Below, one piece after another: positions 51,371 through 59,863 of a stretch of 64,000 nucleotides of DNA. Made by a program: the position numbers and the translations under genes. The notes beneath the pieces are model-generated. The model saw nothing but the letters and a program-made list of their open reading frames with translations. It did not search any database and had not been told where the DNA came from. Each line of letters opens with the position of its first letter. Position 1 is the stretch's first letter. Source of the stretch: Pseudogemmobacter lacusdianii (GTDB taxonomy: Bacteria > Pseudomonadota > Alphaproteobacteria > Rhodobacterales > Rhodobacteraceae); assembly GCF_030848395.1 (NCBI RefSeq), contig NZ_JAVDBT010000005.1, positions 62,001-126,000 of the forward strand. Reading direction: 5' to 3'.

Positions 51371-52063
51371 ATGCGTTCGGCGACTTATCGTGAGATCAAG
51401 GCAGATTTATTACGGCGAATCCTGGGTGGAGAATGGCTGCCCGGCAGCTTGGTGCCGAACGAACAACAGCTTGCGCAAGAGTTCAAGGCTGCGCGTGCAA
51501 CCGTCAATCGAGCGATGCGCGAGCTGGTGGATGAGGGGATCATCGAGCGGCGGCGCAAGGCTGGCACGCGGGTGCGCAAAGCGCCGGTGCGCACGGTGCG
51601 TTTTGCGGTGCCTCTGACCCAGCGCGAGATCTCTGAGCGCGGCTCGGCCTATGGGCACACACTGCTCATGTCAGAGATTGTGCCGGCGCAAGATTGGTTG
51701 GCAGAGCGGCTGAATGTGACCTCGGGGGCCGAGGTGATGCATGTGATCTGCCTGCATTCGGCGGATGGTGAGCCCTACCAATTGGAGGATCGCTGGATCA
51801 ATCTGGCGGCGACGCCCGCTGCGCGCGAGGCGGATTTCACCCAGAACGGCCCGATGGAATGGTTGGTGCAGCAGGTGCCCTTTTCGGACGTTGAGGTCAG
51901 CATGTCGGCGGCGCTGGCCACGAAAGAGCAGGCAAGGCTGCTGAAATCGGCGCTGGGCGATGCGCTCTTTCGCGTTGATCGGCGCACGATCTGGCGCGAT
52001 GAGGTGGTGGCCTATGTCACGCTTCTACATCGCCCGGATTACCAGATGACGGGCCGCTACTAA
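51371..52063 (+). CDS. hutC: HutC-type GntR-family repressor
   Basis: A 230-residue regulator. The GntR winged helix (about 4-68) reads TYREIKADLLRRILGGEWLPGSLVPNEQQLAQEF and VNRAMRELVDEGIIERRRKAGTRV. The C-terminal UTRA domain has the HutC hallmarks QLEDRWINLAATPA, ADFTQNGPMEWL and a terminal TLLHRPDYQMTGRY. HutC repressors are released by urocanate. ATG 51371 has GAGGGGCGG upstream. Between the transporter and the Rieske genes, and with four similar sites in this cluster including the hutF/hutI region, it probably controls the whole set. Confidence 0.87.
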   Translation: MRSATYREIKADLLRRILGGEWLPGSLVPNEQQLAQEFKAARATVNRAMRELVDEGIIERRRKAGTRVRKAPVRTVRFAVPLTQREISERGSAYGHTLLMSEIVPAQDWLAERLNVTSGAEVMHVICLHSADGEPYQLEDRWINLAATPAAREADFTQNGPMEWLVQQVPFSDVEVSMSAALATKEQARLLKSALGDALFRVDRRTIWRDEVVAYVTLLHRPDYQMTGRY

Positions 52064-52278
52064 GGGCCTCATTTGGATGTTTTGGCGCAGCGTTGCTGGG
52101 TTTTCGAGGCAACGTTCTGTGCCAACTTTTTCATCACCTTGCGCAAAAAGCTCTCTGAAAAGCCATGAAATGAGGACCTTTCCAGGGGGATTGCGGCGCA
52201 GACTTGAGGCTACTTGATTTAGCTAATCTAAAGATTGCGTTAGAACTGATCTCTTTAAGCCGCCCGAAGAATAACGTA

Positions 52279-52295
52279 TTTTGTCTATACATAAA
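52279..52295. promoter_or_regulatory. HutC-type operator upstream of the Rieske oxygenase gene
   Basis: TTTTGTCTATACATAAA is an imperfect palindrome around TGT-CTAT-ACA. On the other strand it reads TTATGTATAGACA, almost identical to the site before dppB. It ends 14 bases before the ATG and just upstream of the GGAGG ribosome site. Confidence 0.65.
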
Positions 52296-52309
52296 TTTCG
52301 GAGGCTATA

Positions 52310-53347
52310 ATGTTCCTGCGCAACAGCTGGTATGTGGCGGCTTGGGATCACGAGGTCGGCACTGGCCTCTTCCCCGTCAAAATGCTTGGCGAAAACATCG
52401 TCCTTTATCGCAAACTCAACGGTCAAGTGGCCGCTCTTGAGGATGCCTGCCCGCACCGCAAGCTGCCGTTGTCGATGGGACGAATCAAAGGTGATACGGT
52501 TGAGTGCGGCTATCATGGCCTGACCTTTGACAGCACCGGCACTTGCACCCGCGTGCCCGGCGTTGAGAAGATCCCGCATGTGGCTTGCGTGCGGTCCTAC
52601 CCGATCGAAGAGCGTTATGGCCTTTTGTGGGTCTGGATGGGCGATGCCGACAAGGCTGATCCCGCGCTGATCTTTGAAGTCGACCATTGGGGCGACCCGG
52701 CTTGGGGCGTGAACCGTGGCGACTCTATGCAGATCAACTGCAACTACCTTTACATGACCGACAACCTGTTGGACCCGTCGCATGTGGCTTGGGTTCACCA
52801 AACCTCCTTCGGCAATGCCGCGACCGAAGAGGCTCCGCTTGAGACCACCATCGGCGAAAAGGGCGTCACCGTCTGGCGCTGGATGATGGATGTTGAGCCT
52901 GCGCCCTTCTATGCGCCTTTCTTGAAGTTCAAAGGCAACTGCGACCGCAAGCAGCACTATGAAGTGCACTATCCCAGCCATGCCATCATCAAGTCGATCT
53001 TCTCGCCCGCCGGTGCCGGTGGTGAGGGCCGTCCGTTCGTCGATGATACCTTCTTGATGGACAGCTATAACTTCATGACGCCGATCGACGAGAACACGAC
53101 CAAATACTATTGGTTCCAGATGCGCAACTTCGCTCCGAACGACGCAGAAGTGTCGCGTCAGTTTGCGGTTTCGGTGCGTGGCGCCTTTGATGAAGATCGC
53201 GCTGTGCTGACGGCGGTGCATAAGGGTATGGCTGAAAAGCAAACCCCGAACCTTGATCTGAAGATCGACGTGGGTCCGCTGCGCTTCCGCCGCAACCTTG
53301 CCAAGATGATCGAGGCCGAACAGGCACAGAAAGTCGCGGCTGAGTGA
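52310..53347 (+). CDS. Rieske [2Fe-2S] oxygenase, VanA-like demethylase family
   Basis: A 345-residue terminal oxygenase. The Rieske cluster ligands are C47, H49, C66 and H69 (CPHR...CGYHG). The mononuclear iron site is N152/D155/H158/H163 in DNLLDPSHVAWVHQ. The N-terminal NSWYVAAWDHEV and the overall plan match VanA-type O- and N-demethylases. Such enzymes hydroxylate a methyl group, which leaves as formaldehyde. GGAGG five bases upstream gives a strong start. The stop overlaps the reductase ATG. A hut-type operator overlaps its promoter, so a methylated histidine-like substrate is a plausible but unproven idea. Confidence 0.9.
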   Translation: MFLRNSWYVAAWDHEVGTGLFPVKMLGENIVLYRKLNGQVAALEDACPHRKLPLSMGRIKGDTVECGYHGLTFDSTGTCTRVPGVEKIPHVACVRSYPIEERYGLLWVWMGDADKADPALIFEVDHWGDPAWGVNRGDSMQINCNYLYMTDNLLDPSHVAWVHQTSFGNAATEEAPLETTIGEKGVTVWRWMMDVEPAPFYAPFLKFKGNCDRKQHYEVHYPSHAIIKSIFSPAGAGGEGRPFVDDTFLMDSYNFMTPIDENTTKYYWFQMRNFAPNDAEVSRQFAVSVRGAFDEDRAVLTAVHKGMAEKQTPNLDLKIDVGPLRFRRNLAKMIEAEQAQKVAAE

Positions 53348-54459
53348 TGACTGCCAACGACCGGCCCGCTTCGGGGAAAGCTGGTTTTCGCGGCCTGAAA
53401 GTGGTTGCGAAAACCGTCGAGAGCAGCTTGATCACCTCGATCTACCTTGAGGCGGAGGACGGCAGTGTACTGCCGTCCTTCCGGCCGGGCCAGTTTCTGG
53501 TCTTCAAGTTCCCGGCCGAGAACGACAAGGGCTATGTGCTGCGCAACTATAGCCTTTCGGGGGCGCCGGATGACCAGATGCGCTACCGCATCTCGGTCAA
53601 GCGAGAGCCTGCGGCGGGGCCGGATCTGCCGGTGGGTTTCGGCTCAAACCACCTGCATGATCAGGTTGAAATCGGCGATGTCCTCAGCGTCGAAGGTCCG
53701 CGCGGTGAGTTTGTGCTTGATGAGCAAAGCGATCGCCCGGTGGTCTTGCTCAGCGGTGGCGTTGGGCTGACGCCGATGGTCTCGATGCTGCATGCTTTGG
53801 CGCAGCGTTCAGAGCGTCGCGCGCTGTTCGTACATGCTTGTGAGAATGGCGATGTCCATGCTTTGCGCCGTGAAGTGGATGCGGTGATCGGGCAGCGCGC
53901 GGGACTTGCGGCGCATTACCGCTACCGCATGCCGCTGGATGCAGACCGCTCTGCGGGCCATTTCCACGGCGAGGGTGTGATCACCCGCGAGGTGCTGCAA
54001 GAGCTGTTGTGCCTTGATGATTATGAGTTCTACCTCTGTGGCCCACCCGGCTTCATGCAGGCGGTCTATCAGACATTGCGCGGGCTTGGCGTGGCCAAGG
54101 ACCGCATAGCCTATGAATTCTTTGGCCCCGCCACGGTGCTTGATACCGAAGTGAAGCCTATCGTTGCGGCAGCCCCTGTCGCTGCACCGGCTGAAGCGGG
54201 GGAGGCGATCACCGTCGAATTCCGCAAGTCGGGGATCACGGTGGCTTGGGATGATGCGACTGGCTCGATCCTTGATCTGGCCGAGAATGCCGGGCTGACG
54301 CCGGACTTCAGCTGCCGCGCCGGCATCTGCGGCACCTGCGTTGCGCGCAGCCTCTCGGGCGAGGTGAGCTATTTCGAAGACCCGTTGGATGAGATGGGCG
54401 AGGGCGAGGTTCTGCTTTGCTGCTCTCGGCCAAAGACCGCCCTCGTATTGGATCTGTGA
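53347..54459 (+). CDS. Oxygenase reductase: FAD/NAD(P)H domains plus C-terminal [2Fe-2S] ferredoxin
   Basis: A 370-residue electron-transfer partner for the Rieske oxygenase. The FNR-type flavin domain carries RNYS (residues 66-69) and the later GVGLTPMVSML of the nucleotide-binding domain. EFYLCGPPGFMQAV follows. After an Ala/Pro linker (about 275-290) a plant-type ferredoxin supplies CRAGICGTC and a distant LCCS. The order flavin-NAD-ferredoxin matches reductases of VanB-like and betaine/stachydrine demethylase systems. ATG 53347 overlaps the upstream stop (TGATG). Partnership is inferred from adjacency. Confidence 0.9.
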   Translation: MTANDRPASGKAGFRGLKVVAKTVESSLITSIYLEAEDGSVLPSFRPGQFLVFKFPAENDKGYVLRNYSLSGAPDDQMRYRISVKREPAAGPDLPVGFGSNHLHDQVEIGDVLSVEGPRGEFVLDEQSDRPVVLLSGGVGLTPMVSMLHALAQRSERRALFVHACENGDVHALRREVDAVIGQRAGLAAHYRYRMPLDADRSAGHFHGEGVITREVLQELLCLDDYEFYLCGPPGFMQAVYQTLRGLGVAKDRIAYEFFGPATVLDTEVKPIVAAAPVAAPAEAGEAITVEFRKSGITVAWDDATGSILDLAENAGLTPDFSCRAGICGTCVARSLSGEVSYFEDPLDEMGEGEVLLCCSRPKTALVLDL

Positions 54460-54464
54460 CGCGC

Positions 54465-55601
54465 ATGACAAATCACACGCCCCCTCGCGACCTCAGGCCT
54501 GCGGCCTTGCAGGTCAATCCGCATGTCTCGGCCCTGCCGACCTATAATGCCGGCATGTCGCTGGACAAGGCGCGGGCGATCAGTGGCCATGAAGAGCTGG
54601 CGCGGCTGGCCAGCAATGAAAACCCCGACGGATGCTCTCCGGCGGTGCGGGCGGCCTTGGCCAGCGCCGCCTTTGATCCGTCGCGCTATGCCGATCCGGC
54701 CTGCACGGCCTTGCGGGAGGCTTTGGCGGCGCGGCTTGGGGTTGAGCCGGGCGTGATCGTGGCGGGCAATGGCTCGGAAGAGATGATTGCCGCGATCTCG
54801 CGCGGGGTGCTGACGCCAGAGGCTCAGGTTGTGACCGTTGTGCCAAGCTTTGGCCTGCATGAGATTGAGCCTTTGGCGGCGGGTGCCTCGGTCTTGAAGG
54901 TGCCGATGACGGGGGAGGCGGGCTTTGACCTTGCAGCCTTGGAGGCGGCGATTGCTGCGGGTCCGCGCGTGGTCTTCCTGTCGTCGCCTTGGAACCCAGT
55001 TGGCCCGGCGCTGGATCAAAATGCGCTTGATCGGCTGATCGCGGCGGTCCGGCCCGGCACCTTGTTCGTGCTGGACGAGGCCTATTTCGAATTCGCCGAT
55101 GCGGGTCTACCCGATGGGATCGAGGTGCTGCGCAACAGCGGCATCAACTGGATCGTGCTGCGCACCTTCTCAAAGGCCTATGGGTTGGCAGGTTTGCGCG
55201 TCGGCTATGCGGTCTGCTCGGACACCGAGATTGCCCGCGTGGTCGGCGCCGCAAAGACGCCTTTCAACGTCAATTGCGCGGCGCAGATTGCGGCCACAGC
55301 GGCGCTGGCGGATGAGGCTTGGATGAAAGCCTCGGTCGCGGGGACGCGGGCCGAGCGGCTGCGCGTCGAGGCGGCTTTCGCAGAAATGGGGCTGCGCGCG
55401 GCCTCCTCGCAGACGAACTTTTTGTTCTTTGACTGCGGGCGCGACAGCAGCGAGATGGCGACGAGCCTGCTGATGGCCGGGATCATCGTCAAACCTTGGC
55501 GCGAGCCCGGCTATACAAGCTGGCTGCGGGCGACCATTGGCAAACCGGCCGAGAACGACCGGTTGATCGCGGCTTTGCGCGCGCTTACGGTCGCGGCATG
55601 A
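54465..55601 (+). CDS. HisC-like class I/II aminotransferase
   Basis: A 378-residue PLP aminotransferase related to histidinol-phosphate aminotransferase. ASNENPDGCSPAVRAAL, GNGSEEMIAAISRGVL, VFLSSPWNPVGPAL, LFVLDEAYFEFAD and the PLP lysine in LRTFSKAYGLAGLRVGYA are visible. Housekeeping hisC would be expected elsewhere. Here it sits five bases after the reductase and overlaps the FAD enzyme by four bases, so it belongs to this catabolic operon. It could interconvert imidazole-pyruvate (or a methylated form) and the matching histidine. The substrate is an inference from neighbours. Confidence 0.85.
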   Translation: MTNHTPPRDLRPAALQVNPHVSALPTYNAGMSLDKARAISGHEELARLASNENPDGCSPAVRAALASAAFDPSRYADPACTALREALAARLGVEPGVIVAGNGSEEMIAAISRGVLTPEAQVVTVVPSFGLHEIEPLAAGASVLKVPMTGEAGFDLAALEAAIAAGPRVVFLSSPWNPVGPALDQNALDRLIAAVRPGTLFVLDEAYFEFADAGLPDGIEVLRNSGINWIVLRTFSKAYGLAGLRVGYAVCSDTEIARVVGAAKTPFNVNCAAQIAATAALADEAWMKASVAGTRAERLRVEAAFAEMGLRAASSQTNFLFFDCGRDSSEMATSLLMAGIIVKPWREPGYTSWLRATIGKPAENDRLIAALRALTVAA

Positions 55602-56986
55602 GCCACAGCCCCGCATCTTCCGAACTGATCTCTTTGCGGCAGGAACTGGCGGGCATCGTCGGTGCCAGCCATCTGCGCGAGGATCTTGGCCCGGAGCATG
55701 GGGCCAAGCTGATGGCACTGCCCGCCTCGACCGAAGAGGTCGCGGCACTCGTCCAGCTTTGTGCCGCGCGTGGGGTCAGCATTGTCCCCGAGGGCGGCGG
55801 CACTGGGCTGGTTGGCGGGACTTTGTCGCAACCGGGGCAGTTGGTTATCTCATTGACCCGGATGGCAAAGATTGAAGCCATCTATCCGGACGAGCGTGTC
55901 GCGGTCGTGCAGGCGGGCGTGCCGCTTGAGGTGTTGCAAAGTGCCGCGGCGCTGCATGGGCTGGAGCCGGGGATCGACCTGCCAGCCCGTGGCACAGCGA
56001 CGATTGGCGGCATGGTTTCGACCAATGCGGGCGGCATCATGGCGCATCGCTACGGGGTGATGCGGCACCGGGTGCTGGGCTTGGAAGCGGTGCTGCCGGA
56101 TGGTCAGATCTACTCCGATCTGACCCGGGTGGTGAAAAACGCCGCTGGCTACGATCTGAAGCATCTTTTCATCGGGGCGGAAGGCACGCTTGGGCTTGTG
56201 ACGCGGGTGGTTTTGAAGCTTGAGCCTTTGCCCGCAGCCTCGGCCACGGTGCTTTTGGGGCTGCCGTCGTTTGACGCCGCGCTTCAGGCGATCAACCTTG
56301 CGATGAAGACCGAGATTGGGCATCTGCGCGGTGCCGAGGGACTTTGGCAAAGCTACATCCGGCTGACGGCGCAGGCGCATGGTTGGTCAGAGCCGAGCTT
56401 CCCGCTCGATCAGCCGGTCAATCTTTTGCTGATGCTGGGAGGCGGTGATGAGGCCGCTTTGCAGGGCGCCATCGAGGGGATCTTCGGCAGCATCCTTGAG
56501 GCCTATCCCAGCGCCACCGGCATTATTGCCGCATCGAAGCGCCAAGAGGCCGATCTGTGGCGGCTGCGCGAGGACACCGATGTCCTTTATCGCACCCATA
56601 AGGCGGCGCCCTCTTATGACGTCTCGGTGCCGCTGTCCGAGATTGCGGGCTATGTTGACCATGTCACGCAGGGACTGGCGGCGCTGGATGGCGGGATTAA
56701 GCCTTATGTTTTCGGGCATTTGGCCGATGGTAACCTGCATATCGTGTTGGACCGCACGGGGCCGATGGCACCCGGCCTAACCGCATCGGTGGAAGAGGTG
56801 CTTTACGCGCCGCTGCGCGCGCTGGGGGGCAGTTTCTCGGCCGAGCATGGTGTGGGTTCAAAGCGGATCGGATCTTTGATCGCGACGGTGGACGCTGGAA
56901 AGCTGCAAATGATGACGCAGCTTAAACGCACACTGGACCCGGGCAATCTTTTGAACCCCGGCAAGGTGTTGAGCTTGAAATCCTAA
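55598..56986 (+). CDS. FAD-linked 2-hydroxyacid dehydrogenase (GlcD/D-lactate dehydrogenase type)
   Basis: A 462-residue flavoprotein of the VAO/PCMH group. The FAD-binding half has IVPEGGGTGLVGGTL and GTATIGGMVSTNAGG, followed by EGTLGLVTRVVLKL. The C-terminal half has the metal-ligand pattern VFGHLADGNLHI and FSAEHGVGSKRI. Members oxidise D-lactate, glycolate or other D-2-hydroxy acids to 2-oxo acids. Coupling with a HisC-like aminotransferase suggests a hydroxy-acid such as imidazole-lactate feeding into a 2-oxo acid and then an amino acid. ATG 55598 overlaps the previous stop (ATGA). Confidence 0.87.
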   Translation: MSHSPASSELISLRQELAGIVGASHLREDLGPEHGAKLMALPASTEEVAALVQLCAARGVSIVPEGGGTGLVGGTLSQPGQLVISLTRMAKIEAIYPDERVAVVQAGVPLEVLQSAAALHGLEPGIDLPARGTATIGGMVSTNAGGIMAHRYGVMRHRVLGLEAVLPDGQIYSDLTRVVKNAAGYDLKHLFIGAEGTLGLVTRVVLKLEPLPAASATVLLGLPSFDAALQAINLAMKTEIGHLRGAEGLWQSYIRLTAQAHGWSEPSFPLDQPVNLLLMLGGGDEAALQGAIEGIFGSILEAYPSATGIIAASKRQEADLWRLREDTDVLYRTHKAAPSYDVSVPLSEIAGYVDHVTQGLAALDGGIKPYVFGHLADGNLHIVLDRTGPMAPGLTASVEEVLYAPLRALGGSFSAEHGVGSKRIGSLIATVDAGKLQMMTQLKRTLDPGNLLNPGKVLSLKS

Positions 56987-57019
56987 ACTTAGAATAGCGC
57001 GCACCGGACCGGTTGCGCG

Positions 57020-57952
57020 CTATTTCGGTTTGACCGTGCCCTCGCGCCGCGGGCGAGATTGGGCGATGGTCCAGTTAAGGAACTCACGCGCCACGTCGCG
57101 CGCCAAGCTCGCTGCACCCCAGCAGATGAAATAGGATTCGTTGAGCGGCATGGCATCGTCCGAAAGCCGGATCAAACGGCCGGATTCAACATCGGCCTCG
57201 GCAAAGGCGGCCTGTGCCAGCACGACGCCTTGGCCGGCGATCGCGGCTTCAAGCCCGAAGCTCGACAGCGAATAGATCGTCGCCATTTTGGGCTGGCCCG
57301 ACAGCCGCTGCCCGCGCCTTGCAAACCATTCGGTCCAAGTGGGCGATGCGGTCTCGCCCATGCCCCAATCCACCTCGATCAAGGGCACATTCATCAAGCC
57401 GGAGTCGGTTGCGGCCTCGGGGTGGGCCTGCAAAAACTCGGGTGAGCAGGCGGGGAAACAGGTGTCGCGGAACAAGAGCCGCGAATGCGGATAGCGCGCA
57501 GCGGCATTGCCATAGGTCAGGCGAAAGCCGTGATCCATCAACTGGGGATCGGTCTCGCGATGGGTGGCCACGATGCGAATCGACGGGTCCTGCGCAGCGG
57601 CCTGAAAGCGGTGGATGATCGGGTGCAGCCATTTTTGCAAAAGCGTCGGCAGGCCCGAGATCACCAGATCTTCAGACATGCGTTGGGCGAGGATGAAATC
57701 TGAGGCGCGGGTCAGGCGGTCGAAGCCTTGCGCGATCATCTCGTGGTAAATTCGGGCCGCCGGGGTCAGCCCGATGCGTCGTCCCTCACGGATCAGCAGG
57801 GGAAAGCCGACATGCTCTTCCAATAAGCGCAGCTGCTGGCTGATCGCGCCGGGCGTCACACCAAGGCTGCGCGCCGCGCCGTGCACGGTGCTGGTGCGGC
57901 CAAAGGCATCAAACGCCTGCAAAGCACGCAAGGGGGGCAGACCTTTGCTCAT
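57020..57952 (-). CDS. LysR-family regulator, GcvA-like
   Basis: A 310-residue regulator. The winged helix starts LPPLRALQAFDAFGRTSTVHGAARSLGVTPGAISQQLRLLEEHVG (about 5-49), with the RALQAF entry typical of GcvA-like members. The effector domain includes LVISGLPTLLQKWLHP. It converges on the operon's last gene and is divergent from the binding-protein gene at 58158, with 205 bp between starts. It is likely to respond to a substrate of this cluster and may control the binding protein alongside HutC. The effector is unknown. Confidence 0.87.
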   Translation of the reverse strand: MSKGLPPLRALQAFDAFGRTSTVHGAARSLGVTPGAISQQLRLLEEHVGFPLLIREGRRIGLTPAARIYHEMIAQGFDRLTRASDFILAQRMSEDLVISGLPTLLQKWLHPIIHRFQAAAQDPSIRIVATHRETDPQLMDHGFRLTYGNAAARYPHSRLLFRDTCFPACSPEFLQAHPEAATDSGLMNVPLIEVDWGMGETASPTWTEWFARRGQRLSGQPKMATIYSLSSFGLEAAIAGQGVVLAQAAFAEADVESGRLIRLSDDAMPLNESYFICWGAASLARDVAREFLNWTIAQSRPRREGTVKPK

Positions 57953-58058
57953 TTTTTGCTCCGCTGTGAGACTGCGTTGATCCGTGTAATGCGTTAGTCT
58001 GGCTAAACAAATGTGTAGAGCTTATCGTTTGTGTGATGCGTTGGCGAGGCTTAGCTTA

Positions 58059-58074
58059 TTAAGTACATACATAA
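58059..58074. promoter_or_regulatory. HutC-type operator upstream of the binding-protein gene
   Basis: TTAAGTACATACATAA reads TTATGTATGTACTTAA on the other strand. The core TGTATGTACT is close to the CTTGTATGTACAAG sequence reported for HutC in Pseudomonas. It lies about 85 bp before the ATG and within the LysR divergent region. Confidence 0.6.
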
Positions 58075-58157
58075 TCTCCGTCCCACAATTCAGACCCGAT
58101 AATCAGCCACCAAGGCTTTCCGATCCAACGGAAACCCGCCAATAGGGAGCTTCTCTC

Positions 58158-59714
58158 ATGACAATCTCACCCACTCGCCGTTCAATGCTGTTGGGAGCAG
58201 GCGCGATGTCGGCCGCCGCAGCGCTGGGGCTTGCGCCGCACCGCGCCCGCGCGCAAAGCACGCCGCAATCGGGCGGCACCTTCCGCATGGCGGTGTCCGA
58301 CTTCAGCACCGCCGACAGCCTTGACCCGCAGGTCAACGAATACCGCTTCATGATGCACCTGCAGTATCAACTGCGGAACTGCTTGATCGAAGTTGGCCCC
58401 GGCGGTGTCTTGGTGCCGGAACTGGCAACCGAATGGGGCCCGAACAACGATCTTACCGAATGGACCTTTAAGATCCGCTCGGGGGTTGAGTTCCATGACG
58501 GTCGCCCGCTGACCGCTGAAGATGTGGTTTGGTCGCTGAACCTGCACCGCGGCGAGAAGACCATCTCGGTTGCGAAGTCGATGCTGACCGCGATCACCGA
58601 TATTCAGGCCACTGGCCCGCTTGAGGTCAAGATCACACTGTCTGGCCCGAACGCAGGCTTCCCGGCGATCCTGTCGATGATCAACATGATCATCGTCCCG
58701 GCCGAGGACACTGATTTCAACAAAGGCGTCGGCACCGGCGGCTATATCCTTGAGACCTATGAGCCGGGCCTGCGCAGCGTTGTGCGGAAGAACCCGAACT
58801 ACTGGAAAGAGGGCCGGGCGCATTTCGACTCGATCGAGATCCACTGCATCGCCGACATCAACGCCCGCACCACCGCGCTGCAAACGGGCCAGATCGATGC
58901 AATGGGCTTTGTTGACACCACCACGGCGGGCCTGCTCAAAGCCTTCCCGGGGATCAACCTGATCCAAACTCAGGGTAAACTGCACCACGGTTTCGCGATG
59001 AACGTGACCGATCCGCTCTTCCGTGACGCGGATGTGCGCCGGGCGATGAAATATGCCATCGATCGCCATGAGATCTTGGACAAGATCCAGTCGGGCTATG
59101 GCTCGATCGCCAACGATCAGCCGCTCTCCAAGGCCTATGCCGCACATAACCCCGACCTACCGCAGTATGAATATGACCCCGAGCGGGCCAAGTCCTTGCT
59201 TGCGAAGGCTGGCGTTTCGGGGATGGTCGTGCCGCTGCACGTCTCGGAACTGCCCTTCACCGGCGCGGTCAATATGGCGCAGCTTTACGCCCAGCAGGCA
59301 TCGGCTGCCGGCATCACCATTGATGTGAAGCGCGAGCCCGATGACGGCTACTGGTCCAACATCTGGACCAAGCGTCCGATGTTCGCCACCCGGTGGTCGG
59401 GCCGCGTCAACGAAGATGCGATGCTGACGCTGGTTTACTCGCGCGAGAGCATCGGCACCTTCAACGAAAGCAGTTGGGACAATGAGGCGTTCAACAACGC
59501 TTTGGTCGCGGCGCGCGGCGAGAAGGACGAAGCCAAGCGCAAGGAAATCTATTGGGAGTGCCAGCGCATCATCTGGGAAGATGCGGGCCTCGTGGCGCCG
59601 ATCTGGGCAGATTTCTTGGACGCCACCTCGTCCAAAGTGGGTCATGGCGAGATCGCCAACGACTGGGAGCTTGACGGTGCACGCTGCGGCGAGCGCTGGT
59701 GGTTCAACGCCTGA
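58158..59714 (+). CDS. Peptide-type ABC transporter substrate-binding protein (family 5), Tat-exported
   Basis: A 518-residue periplasmic binding protein. The N-terminus SPTRRSMLLGAGAMSAAAALGLA is a twin-arginine signal, with a likely cleavage site after ARA (residues 30-32). The SBP family-5 signature is EFHDGRPLTAEDVVWSLNLHRG, preceded by LDPQVNEYRFMMHLQYQLRNCLIE and followed by GTGGYILETYEPG. It most likely serves the DppBC-DF importer encoded at 47789-51231, since no other permeases are nearby and both promoters share the HutC-type motif. The cargo is unknown; family members carry peptides, metals or small cations. Confidence 0.9.
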   Translation: MTISPTRRSMLLGAGAMSAAAALGLAPHRARAQSTPQSGGTFRMAVSDFSTADSLDPQVNEYRFMMHLQYQLRNCLIEVGPGGVLVPELATEWGPNNDLTEWTFKIRSGVEFHDGRPLTAEDVVWSLNLHRGEKTISVAKSMLTAITDIQATGPLEVKITLSGPNAGFPAILSMINMIIVPAEDTDFNKGVGTGGYILETYEPGLRSVVRKNPNYWKEGRAHFDSIEIHCIADINARTTALQTGQIDAMGFVDTTTAGLLKAFPGINLIQTQGKLHHGFAMNVTDPLFRDADVRRAMKYAIDRHEILDKIQSGYGSIANDQPLSKAYAAHNPDLPQYEYDPERAKSLLAKAGVSGMVVPLHVSELPFTGAVNMAQLYAQQASAAGITIDVKREPDDGYWSNIWTKRPMFATRWSGRVNEDAMLTLVYSRESIGTFNESSWDNEAFNNALVAARGEKDEAKRKEIYWECQRIIWEDAGLVAPIWADFLDATSSKVGHGEIANDWELDGARCGERWWFNA

Positions 59715-59805
59715 TCTTTGGCGGTGCCGGGGCAACCCGGCGCTCGCTTTTGGCCCTGTGGCGCGTGACGTCCGAGGGGCCGCAAAGACGGGTCCTGCAC
59801 AAAAG

Positions 59806-59842
59806 AAAAACGCGGCAGATGGGGTTCATCTGCCGCGTTTTT
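59806..59842. terminator. Bidirectional intrinsic terminator
   Basis: A perfect 16-bp stem including AAAAA/TTTTT (core CGCGGCAGATG/CATCTGCCGCG, loop GGGTT) separates the convergent binding-protein and hutF genes. Confidence 0.93.
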
Positions 59843-59863
59843 ATTTGTTTAAGGTGCCTTAGG

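Noticed and set aside
52310-54459. Calling the Rieske pair vanAB (vanillate demethylase)
   Set aside because: Family resemblance is real, but there are no aromatic-ring genes nearby and the promoter carries a hut-type site, so a specific vanillate label is not supported.
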